This document shows, in pieces, positions 1 to 9,786 of a stretch of DNA of 64,000 bases; the stretch's first letter is position 1, and each line of letters begins with the position of its first letter. The notes beneath the pieces are model-generated. The model ran no database searches. It was not told the origin of the DNA and saw nothing but the letters and a program-made list of their open reading frames with translations. The translations under genes and the position numbers were made by a program. Source of the stretch: Hahella chejuensis KCTC 2396. Its GTDB lineage: Bacteria; Pseudomonadota; Gammaproteobacteria; Pseudomonadales; Oleiphilaceae. The stretch spans positions 5,540,581 through 5,604,580 of the forward strand of contig NC_007645.1 of NCBI RefSeq assembly GCF_000012985.1, in the 5' to 3' direction.

Positions 1-1
1 C

Positions 2-1228
2 GCGATAGACAAGGCGCTCAACAACGATCTGCAGGGCAGCCTCCTGTATCTGGAGCTGGACGATTTCTCCACTGCCCGCAACGATTACGGCATTCCTGGC
101 TCAGACAGCATTCTCGGCGACTTCGCCAACATGTTGAAGTCTATTTGTCCTGAGAATTACTCATTGGCTCGTCTTGGCGACGACACGTTCGCCATATTGG
201 CGACCCAGGTCGATGATAAAGGCTCCGAGCAACTGGCGGAAAATATCCGCAAGCAAACGGAAGAACATCTGTTTGAAGTCGGCGACCGCACCGCGCAGGT
301 CACTGTCAGCATCGGCATCGCCCGCATCAATGAGAACGCCCCAAAAGCGGAAGACCTTATGAGTCGCGCCCACAGGGCCTGTTCCCACATTCACAGCCTG
401 GAAGGCAAGAAGAAAGGCAACGGGGTTTACTTGTATAACGCCGTGGACTTCGACGCCACCCAACCTTTGGATGAAGACATGGTGGCCGTACTGCAGCGCA
501 GCCTGGACAATGGCCGCTTCCGCCTGCTGTTCCAGCCCATCATTGGTTTACGCGGCGAAGGCGAAGAGCACTACGAAGCTTTCCTGCGCATGTTGAACGA
601 CAAGAACGAAGAAATCAGCCCTTCTGAGTTTTTGCCTATCGACAGCAACGCAGAGCTTGCCATCAAGCTTGATCGCTGGGTGATCCTGCAGAACATCAAG
701 AGCCTCAGCGCGCATCGCGCCAAAGGGCACGACACCAAGCTGTTCTTGAATATCACTCCCTACACAGTGCTGGATAAAACCTTCGTACAATGGTTGGGCT
801 TGGCGTTGAAGGCGGCCAAACTGCCTGGCGGCGCCTTGATATTCCAGATCGCCGAAGAAAACGCCATCGAGTATCTGAAACAAGCCAAAGAGTTCGCTGC
901 AGGCATTAAACGCCTGGGCGGCAAGATTTCTATTGGACGTTTCGGCTGCGCCTTGAACCCATTCAACACCATCAAGCACGTTGAATGCGATTACATCAAG
1001 ATGGATGGCTCATTCACCGAAGAAATTCAGAAAGACGAGCGCTCCAAAGAGAAGCTGAAGGAAATGATCACTCAGCTGCAAGAGTTGAAGAAACTGACGG
1101 TCGTACCTTTCGTGGAAAACGCTTCCGTGCTGTCCACCTTGTGGCAGGCGGGCGTCAACTACATCCAGGGGTACTATCTGCAAGAGCCCTCACCAGAAAT
1201 GAATTACGACTTCAGCGAGGGCGAGTAG
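2..1228 (+). CDS. fimX: FimX-like degenerate GGDEF/EAL c-di-GMP effector, 3' part
   Basis: The frame is open from base 2, so the gene starts outside the window. A GGDEF domain is followed by an EAL domain. The GGDEF signature is replaced by GDDTF (176-190), so cyclase activity is unlikely. The EAL motif reads EAF inside YEAFLR (572-589), missing the usual catalytic context, while residues that hold c-di-GMP in Pseudomonas FimX (FLR after the motif and FVE at 1109-1117) are kept. FimX is a polar c-di-GMP receptor that promotes type IV pilus assembly and twitching; its GGDEF and EAL are likewise degenerate. In Pseudomonas aeruginosa fimX also lies next to serB, as here. The receiver and PAS domains expected upstream are off the window. 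The FimX call is inferred from motifs and synteny; another degenerate dual-domain protein is possible. Confidence 0.82.
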   Translation, partial: AIDKALNNDLQGSLLYLELDDFSTARNDYGIPGSDSILGDFANMLKSICPENYSLARLGDDTFAILATQVDDKGSEQLAENIRKQTEEHLFEVGDRTAQVTVSIGIARINENAPKAEDLMSRAHRACSHIHSLEGKKKGNGVYLYNAVDFDATQPLDEDMVAVLQRSLDNGRFRLLFQPIIGLRGEGEEHYEAFLRMLNDKNEEISPSEFLPIDSNAELAIKLDRWVILQNIKSLSAHRAKGHDTKLFLNITPYTVLDKTFVQWLGLALKAAKLPGGALIFQIAEENAIEYLKQAKEFAAGIKRLGGKISIGRFGCALNPFNTIKHVECDYIKMDGSFTEEIQKDERSKEKLKEMITQLQELKKLTVVPFVENASVLSTLWQAGVNYIQGYYLQEPSPEMNYDFSEGE

Positions 1229-1268
1229 CCTCGCAGAAGTCGACATTCGTTCCTTTTGCTGTGTTCTC

Positions 1269-1293
1269 GGCGGGCCTGAGGCCCGCCTTTTTT
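1269..1293 (+). terminator. Rho-independent terminator after fimX-like gene
   Basis: An 8-bp perfect stem GGCGGGCC / GGCCCGCC with a TGA loop is followed by six T residues. It lies 40 bases after the fimX-like stop codon and before the convergent serB. Confidence 0.9.
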
Positions 1294-1353
1294 GTTGTGG
1301 ATGTCCCGACCTGAATAGAGTTGACGCCTATTCGGACTAGACAGGAGGGCAGC

Positions 1354-2595
1354 TTACTCGCCGCCCGCCAACAAAGCAGTATCGCTTTCCCGCAATCCCA
1401 GCAAGTAAAGGATGCTGTCGAGCCCCAAATTGGAAATAGCATGCTTGGCGGACTCTTTCACCAGCGGTTTAGCGCGGAAGGCGATGCCCAGTCCAGCAGC
1501 GCTCAGCATCGGCAAGTCGTTAGCGCCGTCGCCCACCGCGATGACTTGCTCCAGGCGCAAACCTTCTTTCTCCGCAATTTCCCGCAATAGCTCCGCCTTA
1601 CGCGCGCCATCGACAATTCTGCCGGTCACTTCACCCGTGACTGCGCCATCTTTAATATCCAGTTCGTTGGCGTAGACATAGTCGATGCCCAGCCTGGCCT
1701 GAAGCAACTTCGCGAAATAGGTGAAGCCGCCGGATAGAATCGCTGTCTTATAACCCAGCATACGCAGATGGGAAATCAGTTTTTCCGCGCCTTCCGTCAT
1801 CACCAGTCGCGCCTGCACCCTTTCCAGAACGCTCTCAGAAAGCCCTTTTAGCAACCCTACCCGCTTGCGGAAGCTTTGCGAAAAGTCCAGTTCGCCACGC
1901 ATGGCCCTTTCGGTGATTTCTGCGACCTGGTCCCCCACACCTGCTTCTTTAGCAAGCTCATCAATGACTTCCGCTTCGATCAGCGTGGAATCCATATCGA
2001 AAACCACCAGACGGCGATTACGGCGATAGATGTCGTCTTTCTGAAACGCGATATCCAGATTCAGATCATTCGACACATGCAGGAACTCCGCCTTTAAAGC
2101 ATCCAGGTTCTGAGGCGTGCCGCGTACGGCGAACTCTACGCAGGCTTGAGCATTGGTGCGGTCTTCATAAAGCGACAGCCGACTGGACAGGCGACTGATG
2201 TTGTCAATATTCAAATGGTGATCGGCAGTGATGCTTGATACTCGCGCGATTTGCTCTGCGGTAATCTCCCGGGCCAACAGCGTGACAATATAACGCTCCT
2301 TGCCTTTGCCTTTCGCCCACTCGGAATATTCCTGCTCTGAAACCGGCTTGAACTGCACCTGCAAATTCAAGGCGTGAATACAAAACAGCAGCTCCTTCAG
2401 CACATTCGCGGATTCCTCACTGTCAGGAATCTGCACCAATATGCCCCAGGTCAGGTAATCGTGGATGACGGCCTGGCCGATATCCAAAATAATCAGCCCG
2501 TGCTCCGCCATGATCCGGGTGATCGAGGAAGTCAGTCCCGGTTTGTCGTATCCCGAGACATTAATAAGTAGTATTTCGCTCACGGCGTATTCCAC
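1354..2595 (-). CDS. serB: Phosphoserine phosphatase SerB
   Basis: This 413-residue protein makes L-serine from O-phosphoserine, the last step of the phosphorylated serine pathway, in the cytoplasm. The N-terminal half carries two ACT-like regulatory regions (around residues 5-85 and 100-180). The HAD phosphatase core follows: DMDST near residue 200 with the nucleophile and acid/base aspartates, an SGGF motif, and GDGANDLPM near residue 355 for Mg2+ binding. Length and architecture match the long pseudomonad SerB rather than the shorter enterobacterial form. It is convergent with the fimX-like gene and lies 66 bases downstream of parC on the same strand, the order known from Pseudomonas. Confidence 0.96.
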   Translation of the reverse strand: MEYAVSEILLINVSGYDKPGLTSSITRIMAEHGLIILDIGQAVIHDYLTWGILVQIPDSEESANVLKELLFCIHALNLQVQFKPVSEQEYSEWAKGKGKERYIVTLLAREITAEQIARVSSITADHHLNIDNISRLSSRLSLYEDRTNAQACVEFAVRGTPQNLDALKAEFLHVSNDLNLDIAFQKDDIYRRNRRLVVFDMDSTLIEAEVIDELAKEAGVGDQVAEITERAMRGELDFSQSFRKRVGLLKGLSESVLERVQARLVMTEGAEKLISHLRMLGYKTAILSGGFTYFAKLLQARLGIDYVYANELDIKDGAVTGEVTGRIVDGARKAELLREIAEKEGLRLEQVIAVGDGANDLPMLSAAGLGIAFRAKPLVKESAKHAISNLGLDSILYLLGLRESDTALLAGGE

Positions 2596-2661
2596 CTCAA
2601 TCTAACTGCTTAGCTCAATAATTGTGGTCATTGCGCGCCCGAACGAGCGCGCAGAAGAGAT

Positions 2662-4941
2662 TCACTCGCCTTCCGGGGATACCGGTTCGGCGCTTTCATC
2701 AACGATGATTTCCACCCGATCAACACGCTGTAAGCCACGTGGCAGCTTATGCCCGCGTCGACCGCGCTCGCCCAGGTAATGACTTAAGTCGTCGAAGGTC
2801 AGCTTGAGGAAACGCTTACCGGCGTGCAGCACCAAAGTGTCTTTTTCTCCCACCACCGCGAGATTGCTCATCACCTCTTCACGGGCTTGCGCACGAGCGC
2901 TGGGGATACCGATGATCTTGTTGCCCTTGCCTTTGGCCAGCTCTGGAAGTTCGCTCACTGGAAACACCAGCATTCGACCTTCATTGCTGATCGCCACCAA
3001 GTGAGGATTGTTTTGCCGCTCCAATAGAATCGGCGGCGATACGCACGCCCCTTTCGGCAAGGAAATCAAGGCTTTGCCAGCGCGGTTTTTCGATTGCAAA
3101 TCTTCCAGTCTGGCCACAAAGCCGTAGCCAGCGTCCGACGCCAGCACCACCTTCATGGAATCCGGCCCCATCAACACATGGGTAAAGCCCGCGCCCGAAG
3201 GCGGATTGACTCGCCCGGTGAGCGGCTCGCCCTGCCCCCTGGCGGAAGGCAGTGAATGCGCCGCCACGCAATAGGAACGTCCGGTATCATCCAGGAAAAT
3301 AGCATTCTGATGACTGCGCCCCTTGGCGGCGGCGAGGAACTTATCGCCAGCTTTATAACTGAGGCCTTGGGCGTCGATATCATGGCCTTTGGCGGCCCTC
3401 ACCCAGCCTTTCTCCGACAATACCACCGTAACCGGTTCAGAGGCGATCAAATCGGTTTCGCTGAACGCCTGCGCTTCCTTACGTTCAACAATGGGAGAGC
3501 GGCGTTCGTCGCCAAACGTCTCCATATCCTGTTTCAGCTCCGTCTTGACCAGCTTACGCAGTTTGGCTTCAGAACCCAGGATGTCTTCGAGTTTCTTACG
3601 CTCTTTCTCCAGCTCATCCTGCTCTGCCCTGATTTTCATCTCTTCCAGGCGGGCCAGTTGCCGTAATTTCGTATCCAGAACGTATTCAGCCTGCACATCA
3701 CTCAAGCCAAAGCGCTCCATCAGAACCGGTTTCGGCTTGTCTTCACTGCGGATGATGGCGATAACTTCATCGATATTCAGGAACGCGACCAACAAGCCTT
3801 CCAAAATATGCAGGCGCGCCAATACCTTCTGTAAGCGGTATTCCAGCCTGCGTCTGACCGTTTGCGTGCGGAACGTCAGCCATTCCTGCAGCAGCACGCG
3901 CAGATCTTTGACCGCAGGACGTCCGTCCAGGCCTACCACATTAAGGTTGACCCGATAGTTCTTCTCCAGATCGGTAGTGGCGAACAGGTGCGCCATCAAA
4001 GGCTCTGCGTCAATACGATTTGAGCGGGGAATAATGACCAGTCGAGTCGGATTTTCATGATCAGACTCATCCCGCAGATCCGCCACCATGGGCAGCTTCT
4101 TGGCCTGCATTTGCTGGGCGATCTGCTCCATGATCCGAGCGCCGGACACTTGGTGCGGAAGCTCGGTGACGACGATGTCCTGACCTTCTTTGGTGTATTT
4201 CGCACGCATTTTGACTGAGCCGCGCCCCGTTTCGTAGATCTGGCGCAGATCGCTGCGAGAAGTGACGATTTCCCCGCCTGACGGGAAATCCGGGCCTTCT
4301 ATATACTCACACAGCTCTTCCACCGTGGCTTTCGGGTGGTCCAGCATATGAATGCAAGCTTGCGTTACTTCCCGCAGGTTGTGAGGAGGAATGTCAGTCG
4401 CCATACCGACGGCGATGCCGGTGGTTCCATTTAATAACAGGTTGGGTAAACGGGCCGGCAATAAAGAAGGCTCATCCAGACTGCCGTCAAAGTTGGGAAC
4501 CCAGTCCACCGTACCCTGCCCTATTTCGCTCAGCAGCACTTCCGCGTATTTCGCCAAGCGAGCCTCGGTGTAACGCATGGCCGCGAACGATTTTGGATCG
4601 TCCGCGGAACCCCAGTTACCCTGACCATCGATTAATGGATAACGATAGGAAAAAGGCTGCGCCATCAACACCATGGCTTCATAACAGGCGGAATCGCCAT
4701 GAGGATGGAATTTACCCAACACGTCGCCGACTGTACGGGCGGACTTTTTATGCTTGGCGGCCGCGCTCAGGCCAAGTTCGGACATGGCGTAAACAATGCG
4801 CCGTTGCACCGGCTTCAGGCCATCGCCGATATGGGGAAGCGCCCGATCCAGAATGACGTACATGGAATAATCAAGGTAGGCTTTTTCCGTATATTCCTTT
4901 AGCGGACGACGCTCAATCCCCTCTTCAAACATCATGCTCAT
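2662..4941 (-). CDS. parC: DNA topoisomerase IV subunit A
   Basis: This is the 759-residue breakage-reunion subunit of topoisomerase IV, which decatenates daughter chromosomes together with ParE. The winged-helix/tower core includes the active-site tyrosine in [10 protein letters not shown], and the C-terminal part carries beta-pinwheel repeats. The quinolone-determining segment reads [15 protein letters not shown], with the serine and glutamate equivalent to E. coli S80 and E84 both present, so no classic resistance substitution is seen at those positions. The start chosen is the first Met, giving [12 protein letters not shown]. parE is not in the window. serB follows on the same strand after 66 bases and may be co-transcribed. 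Confidence 0.97.
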   Translation of the reverse strand: MSMMFEEGIERRPLKEYTEKAYLDYSMYVILDRALPHIGDGLKPVQRRIVYAMSELGLSAAAKHKKSARTVGDVLGKFHPHGDSACYEAMVLMAQPFSYRYPLIDGQGNWGSADDPKSFAAMRYTEARLAKYAEVLLSEIGQGTVDWVPNFDGSLDEPSLLPARLPNLLLNGTTGIAVGMATDIPPHNLREVTQACIHMLDHPKATVEELCEYIEGPDFPSGGEIVTSRSDLRQIYETGRGSVKMRAKYTKEGQDIVVTELPHQVSGARIMEQIAQQMQAKKLPMVADLRDESDHENPTRLVIIPRSNRIDAEPLMAHLFATTDLEKNYRVNLNVVGLDGRPAVKDLRVLLQEWLTFRTQTVRRRLEYRLQKVLARLHILEGLLVAFLNIDEVIAIIRSEDKPKPVLMERFGLSDVQAEYVLDTKLRQLARLEEMKIRAEQDELEKERKKLEDILGSEAKLRKLVKTELKQDMETFGDERRSPIVERKEAQAFSETDLIASEPVTVVLSEKGWVRAAKGHDIDAQGLSYKAGDKFLAAAKGRSHQNAIFLDDTGRSYCVAAHSLPSARGQGEPLTGRVNPPSGAGFTHVLMGPDSMKVVLASDAGYGFVARLEDLQSKNRAGKALISLPKGACVSPPILLERQNNPHLVAISNEGRMLVFPVSELPELAKGKGNKIIGIPSARAQAREEVMSNLAVVGEKDTLVLHAGKRFLKLTFDDLSHYLGERGRRGHKLPRGLQRVDRVEIIVDESAEPVSPEGE

Positions 4942-5116
4942 AGATTCTTAAATGCTCGCTCAGCTCGTCATTCGGGTTTGTCAAAACCCGTACTCTACGC
5001 AAGGTCTGACCCAAGATAAAGTCAAATTCGCATTGCTACGTAGCGGCTTGTACGCATTTTGAGCAAGGTCTGCAATCACTAAGATCGCCTCACTCCATTT
5101 AACAAAGGAGGCTAAC

Positions 5117-5380
5117 TTGTTATTCAAAATTTTCGTGCAACAGAAAGAGCAGTTGGCCGCAGCCAAGCCTTCCGCTCCGCAGCTTCCAGCAAAATTTCCA
5201 GTGCTCGGAGCCAAACTGGCCCCGTTCCTGTTTCCATTTTGCATGAGCGCGTTCCTGGTGATGATGGCGATGGATTATCTCATTTCAGGACATTGGCAGG
5301 CGGCGCCCTACTACTTAAGCGCCAGCATTGTTTTGGCGAGCATTATCGCCGCAGTAAGAACCATCAAGAAAAAGCAGTAG
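5117..5380 (+). CDS. Small two-helix membrane protein, unknown function
   Basis: An 87-residue protein with a strong Shine-Dalgarno AAAGGAGG (5104-5111) five bases before a TTG start. Residues about 33-53 and 60-78 are hydrophobic and look like two membrane helices, and the C-terminus is basic (RTIKKKQ), so the tail probably lies in the cytoplasm. It stands alone between divergent parC and the convergent lytic transglycosylase. I do not recognise a family. The strong ribosome binding site supports it being a real gene. Confidence 0.65.
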   Translation: MLFKIFVQQKEQLAAAKPSAPQLPAKFPVLGAKLAPFLFPFCMSAFLVMMAMDYLISGHWQAAPYYLSASIVLASIIAAVRTIKKKQ

Positions 5381-5490
5381 CCGGATTTATCCGCCCTCTC
5401 ATACATAATAAGAGCTTATACGCTCATCCCTAACGCCACTTTCCACAGGCTGGAAACCCGAGTCACCGCAGGCGACTAAAAACAACAAGC

Positions 5491-6249
5491 CTACGCGGGC
5501 CGACCGGAAAGCCTGGCGAACTCATCCATATAGCGCATTACTTTCCTGACATACTGATATGTTTCAGTCGGCGCGCCCTGCTGCAGCGCTTTTAGCACTT
5601 GCTCCCGGGTTTGCAGCGGAGATTTTCCGATAAGTTTGCGACGCACATTGCTCGGCCCCCAATTGTAGGCGGCCAAAACCAGCATCGTCTGCGCCATCCG
5701 ATCTTCAACCTGACCGAAATAGCGATGTCTCAGTATTTTCAGATAAGCGCCGCCCAGCTTGAGATTGGTGTAAGGGTCCGCCAGTTCTTTTTCTGTGGGG
5801 TTGCGCGACTTTTTATACAGACGTTTGTAAGCTTCACGACCTCCCGCTCCCGCCACCACCTGCATCAGGCCCACAGCGCCCCTGTCGCTACGCGCGTCTG
5901 GTCGAAAACTGGACTCTGTCCTGGCGACGGCGTACAGCAGACTTTCTTCCAAGTCCAACTCCACCGCCACCTTGCGCACTTCTTTGGCGTAGGCGTACTG
6001 AGGCACATGTCCTGGAAAGCGATCCATATCGTGAATAGGATCTGCATTGGAATAGTAGGCGGCGTGCAAGGCGTCAGCGTCCGGCAGCAGTGGCTTATGG
6101 CTGGGTTGTGCGTTAAACAGGCTCTGCATCCCCCCGAAACGCCAGGCGCTGACAAGCAGGCCGAGCATACAGGCGGCGATAAATGCGATAAACAGTGGCG
6201 TGATATATTGTTCAATTAAAGGGTGAGCGGCGACGACTTTCTGCTTCAT
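5491..6249 (-). CDS. Membrane-anchored lytic transglycosylase (SLT domain)
   Basis: A murein-cleaving enzyme predicted to act in the periplasm. It has an N-terminal membrane anchor (about residues 15-38) and a C-terminal Slt-type goose lysozyme domain. The catalytic glutamate lies in ARTESSFRPDARS, followed by GAVGLMQV and AAYNWGP, the three standard SLT motifs. It resembles the short MltC/EmtA-like group but has no lipobox. I chose ATG at 6249 (MKQKVVAAHP) because a GGAG lies nine bases upstream; the frame is open to a GTG at 6267, giving six more residues. It appears monocistronic. Confidence 0.88.
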   Translation of the reverse strand: MKQKVVAAHPLIEQYITPLFIAFIAACMLGLLVSAWRFGGMQSLFNAQPSHKPLLPDADALHAAYYSNADPIHDMDRFPGHVPQYAYAKEVRKVAVELDLEESLLYAVARTESSFRPDARSDRGAVGLMQVVAGAGGREAYKRLYKKSRNPTEKELADPYTNLKLGGAYLKILRHRYFGQVEDRMAQTMLVLAAYNWGPSNVRRKLIGKSPLQTREQVLKALQQGAPTETYQYVRKVMRYMDEFARLSGRPA

Positions 6250-6404
6250 TCCCACGTTCTCCATCACATCTGTATGGAGTCATTCTAAATTTCGAGAGAA
6301 TTTAAGCTGTTTAAGCCGCGTTGGTATTTTGTTATTGAAAATTAAGCAAAAGCAAAATAATTAAAAAAACGCGACGGCTTCGGGCTGGCGGGCTCACTTG
6401 ACGT

Positions 6405-7424
6405 TTAGTACCAGTCTGTGAGCAACACCCCAAAGCCAATCCTTTGCGTGCGATGGTTGTAGTCAATCAAACTCTCGCCATACCCATCGTAATACTCGAT
6501 ATACCCCTTCAAGCGTCCTTGTAGCGGGAAGCTATAAGACAGCTGCACCGTTGTGTGGTTGTCATTACGGCGGAAGTTGTTGAACAGGCGCAGGCTGGCC
6601 ACGTTCTCATCATGCTTGTAGGTCGCTCCAAACTCTGCGTACCCCATATAGTTGTGAATGTCGGGGTTGTCGTCGTCATCACCGCTTTCCGGCAGACGCC
6701 ACCAGGGTTTGACGCTGAAAGTCATGCTGCCCTGGTTGAACAGAAATGCAGTGTAGATGCGGTTCCAGCTTCGTGACGCCGGCTCGGTGCGCCCATTAGA
6801 CTGATGACTCAATCCCAACACGTAATGCTCGGAGGTGTAGCCGAACAGGCTCAGGTTATTACGGAACAAAAAGATCAGTTCGGGCTCGTAATTGGTTTCC
6901 CGGAAAGGGGCCGACAACGACTGGTTATACAGCTGCCAGAACGAAACCTGGGTGTAGGCGAACCATAGGCTCATCGGCTCGGGAATAAAGTTACGCGCCA
7001 GTTGCACTTTGAAACTGATCTGAAACTTAGTCTCCGAATGCTTCTGGCTCTCCAGCTCCATTATGGGTTCTCTGGTCGGGCTATGAGGCATTTCGTTGGG
7101 GTCGTCCACATAGGAGTACAACAGCAAGTAGTTGGGCTTATGAGGAATAATCAGAAAGCGGTTGTCTGAGAGAGAGGTTTCAAACTCCAAGCGCTTGTCG
7201 ATGTCGCTTGGCTGCCTGATATCACCGAGGGGGTCCTCATGATGCGCTTCTATCGCGCTCGTTTGGGGCTCGTCCTCTTCGCCCAAGGATTTTGCGACCC
7301 TGTCATAGCATTGCAGACGTTGCTGTATATCGTCTAATTCATAGCACGCCAATATAGGCGCCTCATTTTCTTCGGCGAAAACCGTCGCCGCCCCGAGTAG
7401 CAAAAGACACACTCCCCAACGCAT
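6405..7424 (-). CDS. pldA: Outer-membrane phospholipase A1 (OMPLA)
   Basis: This 339-residue outer-membrane beta-barrel hydrolyses phospholipids that reach the outer leaflet, helping keep outer-membrane asymmetry. A signal peptide (about residues 1-17, ending VFA) precedes a Cys-containing leader typical of marine OMPLAs (CYELDDIQQRLQCYDR). The active site is visible: GLSHQSNGR gives the His and the nucleophilic Ser (HxS), and SWNR gives the Asn. The chain ends in LLTDWY, an aromatic C-terminus as expected for a BAM substrate. It stands alone on its strand, divergent from the radical SAM gene. Confidence 0.93.
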   Translation of the reverse strand: MRWGVCLLLLGAATVFAEENEAPILACYELDDIQQRLQCYDRVAKSLGEEDEPQTSAIEAHHEDPLGDIRQPSDIDKRLEFETSLSDNRFLIIPHKPNYLLLYSYVDDPNEMPHSPTREPIMELESQKHSETKFQISFKVQLARNFIPEPMSLWFAYTQVSFWQLYNQSLSAPFRETNYEPELIFLFRNNLSLFGYTSEHYVLGLSHQSNGRTEPASRSWNRIYTAFLFNQGSMTFSVKPWWRLPESGDDDDNPDIHNYMGYAEFGATYKHDENVASLRLFNNFRRNDNHTTVQLSYSFPLQGRLKGYIEYYDGYGESLIDYNHRTQRIGFGVLLTDWY

Positions 7425-7564
7425 TAAATCACCATATATTCCTAACCCACTGAAGCAAAAGCGTATTTAACATCCTACGCGAAAGCTTACAATCATTTAT
7501 GTTTGAGCCCGAAATTACGATCCGAACATACCGCAGAAATTTCTGTTGCCGTCCCCAAACAAAA

Positions 7565-7584
7565 TACTGTACATTTAAACAGTA
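7565..7584. promoter_or_regulatory. LexA (SOS) box
   Basis: TACTGTACATTTAAACAGTA matches the proteobacterial LexA consensus CTGT-N8-ACAG, including the outer TA bases. It ends 15 bases before the start of the radical SAM gene, a position where bound LexA would block transcription. Confidence 0.9.
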
Positions 7585-7599
7585 TTTTGGAGGCAGATT

Positions 7600-8691
7600 A
7601 TGCAATACGGCGAAGCAAGCAAAGGGCGTGGAACCGGGACCAACCCACACAATCGTTTTCAATCGCAGCGCAGTGAGATCGACTCCGCGGAGCTCGCCGC
7701 GTGGAGCGAAGTCCACGACGAAGCTTATCAGAAGCACCCGCAGACGGAATATATCCAGCAAAGCTGTCAGTCCATTGTCAGCAAGAATAATTCGCCCGAT
7801 ATTCCCTTTACTTACTCCATCAATCCCTACCAGGGCTGCGAGCATGGGTGTGTCTATTGCTACGCCCGCCCCAGCCATGAGTACCTGGATTTGTCGCTGG
7901 GCCTCGACTTTGAGACCAAAATCTACTGCAAAACCAACGCCGCGGAAAAACTTCGCATCTTTCTCGATCAGCGCAATTACCGCTGCGAAACCATCGCTAT
8001 CGGGGGCAACACCGACCCTTACCAGCCATCCGAACGAAGCCTGAAAATAACCCGCAACCTGTTGAGCGTCATGGTCGAGACCAAACACCCGGTCACACTG
8101 ATCACGAAAAGCAATCTCATATTGCGGGATATAGATCTTCTGCGGGAGCTGGCGTTTCAGGATCTGGTCAAAGTCATGATCAGCGTCACCACCATGGACG
8201 TGAAACTGAAAAATATCCTGGAGCCCCGCGCCGCCAGTCCCAAAGCGCGCCTCAAGACTATCGAGACCTTGCGCCGGGAAGGCATTCCGGTTGGGGCCAT
8301 GGTGGCGCCGGTGATTCCCGGCATCAACGACCCGGAGATTGAGGATATCGTCACCCAATGCGCCAATGCCGGCGCGCTCAACGCGGGCTATATCCTGTTA
8401 CGGCTGCCTCATCAGTTAAAGGAGCTTTACGAAAACTGGCTCCAACAGCACTACCCGCTGCGCAAAGAGAAAGCGCTCAATCTACTGAGGGAGTGCAGGA
8501 ATGGCGAGCTGTATCAGTCTGATTTCCGCACTCGCCAAAGCGGAGTGGGTCCCTTCGCCCGCCTGATCGAACAACGTTTCAGCATCGCCGCCAAACGCAA
8601 TGGGCTTAATCTTCGACGAGACTCCCCACTGCGCACGGACCTGTTCACACCACCAGGCGCATCCAGGCAGATTGACCTGTTTTCTTTGTAG
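7600..8691 (+). CDS. PA0069-family radical SAM protein, SOS-controlled
   Basis: A 363-residue radical S-adenosylmethionine protein. The cluster motif is CEHGCVYCY with Cys80, Cys84 and Cys87, the CxxxCxxC that binds the 4Fe-4S cluster. A GGNTDPYQPSE stretch and a TIM-barrel-like order follow. It belongs to the SplB-like/PA0069 group, related to spore photoproduct lyase, but its substrate is unknown. The GGAGG ribosome site (7588-7592) supports the ATG at 7600. A near-perfect LexA box just upstream places it in the DNA-damage response; from memory, the Pseudomonas aeruginosa homologue is also in the SOS regulon. A 309-residue antisense reading frame here is a shadow. Confidence 0.92.
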   Translation: MQYGEASKGRGTGTNPHNRFQSQRSEIDSAELAAWSEVHDEAYQKHPQTEYIQQSCQSIVSKNNSPDIPFTYSINPYQGCEHGCVYCYARPSHEYLDLSLGLDFETKIYCKTNAAEKLRIFLDQRNYRCETIAIGGNTDPYQPSERSLKITRNLLSVMVETKHPVTLITKSNLILRDIDLLRELAFQDLVKVMISVTTMDVKLKNILEPRAASPKARLKTIETLRREGIPVGAMVAPVIPGINDPEIEDIVTQCANAGALNAGYILLRLPHQLKELYENWLQQHYPLRKEKALNLLRECRNGELYQSDFRTRQSGVGPFARLIEQRFSIAAKRNGLNLRRDSPLRTDLFTPPGASRQIDLFSL

Positions 8692-8712
8692 AGCGAGCCT
8701 GATGACTCGCTC
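8691..8712. terminator. Hairpin between convergent genes
   Basis: GAGCGAG and CTCGCTC form a 7-bp stem with an 8-base loop right at the stop codon of the radical SAM gene. There is no T-run, so intrinsic termination is uncertain. Confidence 0.35.
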
Positions 8713-8720
8713 CGCGCCGT

Positions 8721-9509
8721 TTAGCCAAATACCGTTACGGTCTGCTGACTGAGCGCCACTAACTCCCCTTTGGCGTTCCAAAGCTTGGAACGGGTATAAG
8801 CATACCCTTCCGAAGCCTGCTCAACGTATGCCTTATACAGACACAGCTCATCCGGCTGTATGGTTGGCGTTGGATGCGGGAACTGGATAGACCAAGTCAG
8901 CGTACTGGCTGGAACCGGCGTTTTCACCCAAGGCAAGGTCGCTGGCGGCCAGGCGTCCACCAGTCCGAGTATGTGGCCCAGAGTAATCGCAGGCTCCGGC
9001 TGACGAAAGCGCACCCAGCCGCCCATTTCTCGCGACTGCACGCCGGAGAACGGCAGGTTGCCGTAGGCGTAGTAGTAATTGAAATGCTGGGTAAACTCAG
9101 GCGTGACGCCTTTGATGTACGGCATTTCAATACACTGATCAGGGTCCTTCGCTTCCGGCATCGCTTCCCCAGATGCATTGATGATGGTGTCCCGCGCCTT
9201 GCCGAAACTGGCGAAAGCGCTGGCTTTCACCTCCCCTTGTTGAATAGCGCGGCCCAACACCTGGCTTACTGAGCCGCCTTCGCGCAATAGTTCGCTGGCG
9301 ACAGTCAGTCTGGTGGGAGCGACGGGGGATACAAACGAGATATTAAATTCACGCAGAGGGCGATCCTCGGAGAGCGACTGGCGCATGGCTTCGTAGATAA
9401 ACGCCGCCACCAGACCTCCAAAGGTCGAGCGACCTTGGGACCAGTCCTCGGCGATTTCTACATCGCATACTGAGTCGCTAACTTCTCCCAGGAGCTTGGA
9501 AAAAAGCAT
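8721..9509 (-). CDS. Acyl-CoA thioesterase-like double-hotdog protein
   Basis: This 262-residue protein resembles the TesB-like thioesterase family, which hydrolyses acyl-CoA thioesters in the cytoplasm. The first hotdog domain contains SQGRSTFGGLVAAFIYEAM near residues 24-42, and FVSPVAPTRLTVASELLREGGSVSQV follows the usual thioesterase pattern. The second domain includes GHILGLVDAWPPATLP and TLTWSIQFP. It is monocistronic and convergent with the radical SAM gene. The acyl substrate cannot be read from the sequence. Confidence 0.85.
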   Translation of the reverse strand: MLFSKLLGEVSDSVCDVEIAEDWSQGRSTFGGLVAAFIYEAMRQSLSEDRPLREFNISFVSPVAPTRLTVASELLREGGSVSQVLGRAIQQGEVKASAFASFGKARDTIINASGEAMPEAKDPDQCIEMPYIKGVTPEFTQHFNYYYAYGNLPFSGVQSREMGGWVRFRQPEPAITLGHILGLVDAWPPATLPWVKTPVPASTLTWSIQFPHPTPTIQPDELCLYKAYVEQASEGYAYTRSKLWNAKGELVALSQQTVTVFG

Positions 9510-9786
9510 TGGAATTCACCTTTATTGCTTACATTGCTTCATAACGAAAATGTCCTGGCCTCCTGACGTCATACTGCTACACGCCATCAGGCGCACACAG
9601 GATCGGGCGTTATTCGCCGGCCGCCGTCATCAGCGGCCGAACGATGTTTACAGCATTAACTTTAAATTGCAAGACTCCGACAGACGCCTTCCAGTCGGTT
9701 TCGATCCCATCGACTTAAAGCCAAAAGACGGAGCCTGCTCGGACGGGATACCGCCGTCCCCGTTCACTACTATGACACAAAACCTG

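Noticed and set aside
7429-8358. 309-residue open frame antisense to the radical SAM gene
   Set aside because: No ribosome site or family likeness; the plus-strand gene has a clear cluster motif, SD and LexA box.
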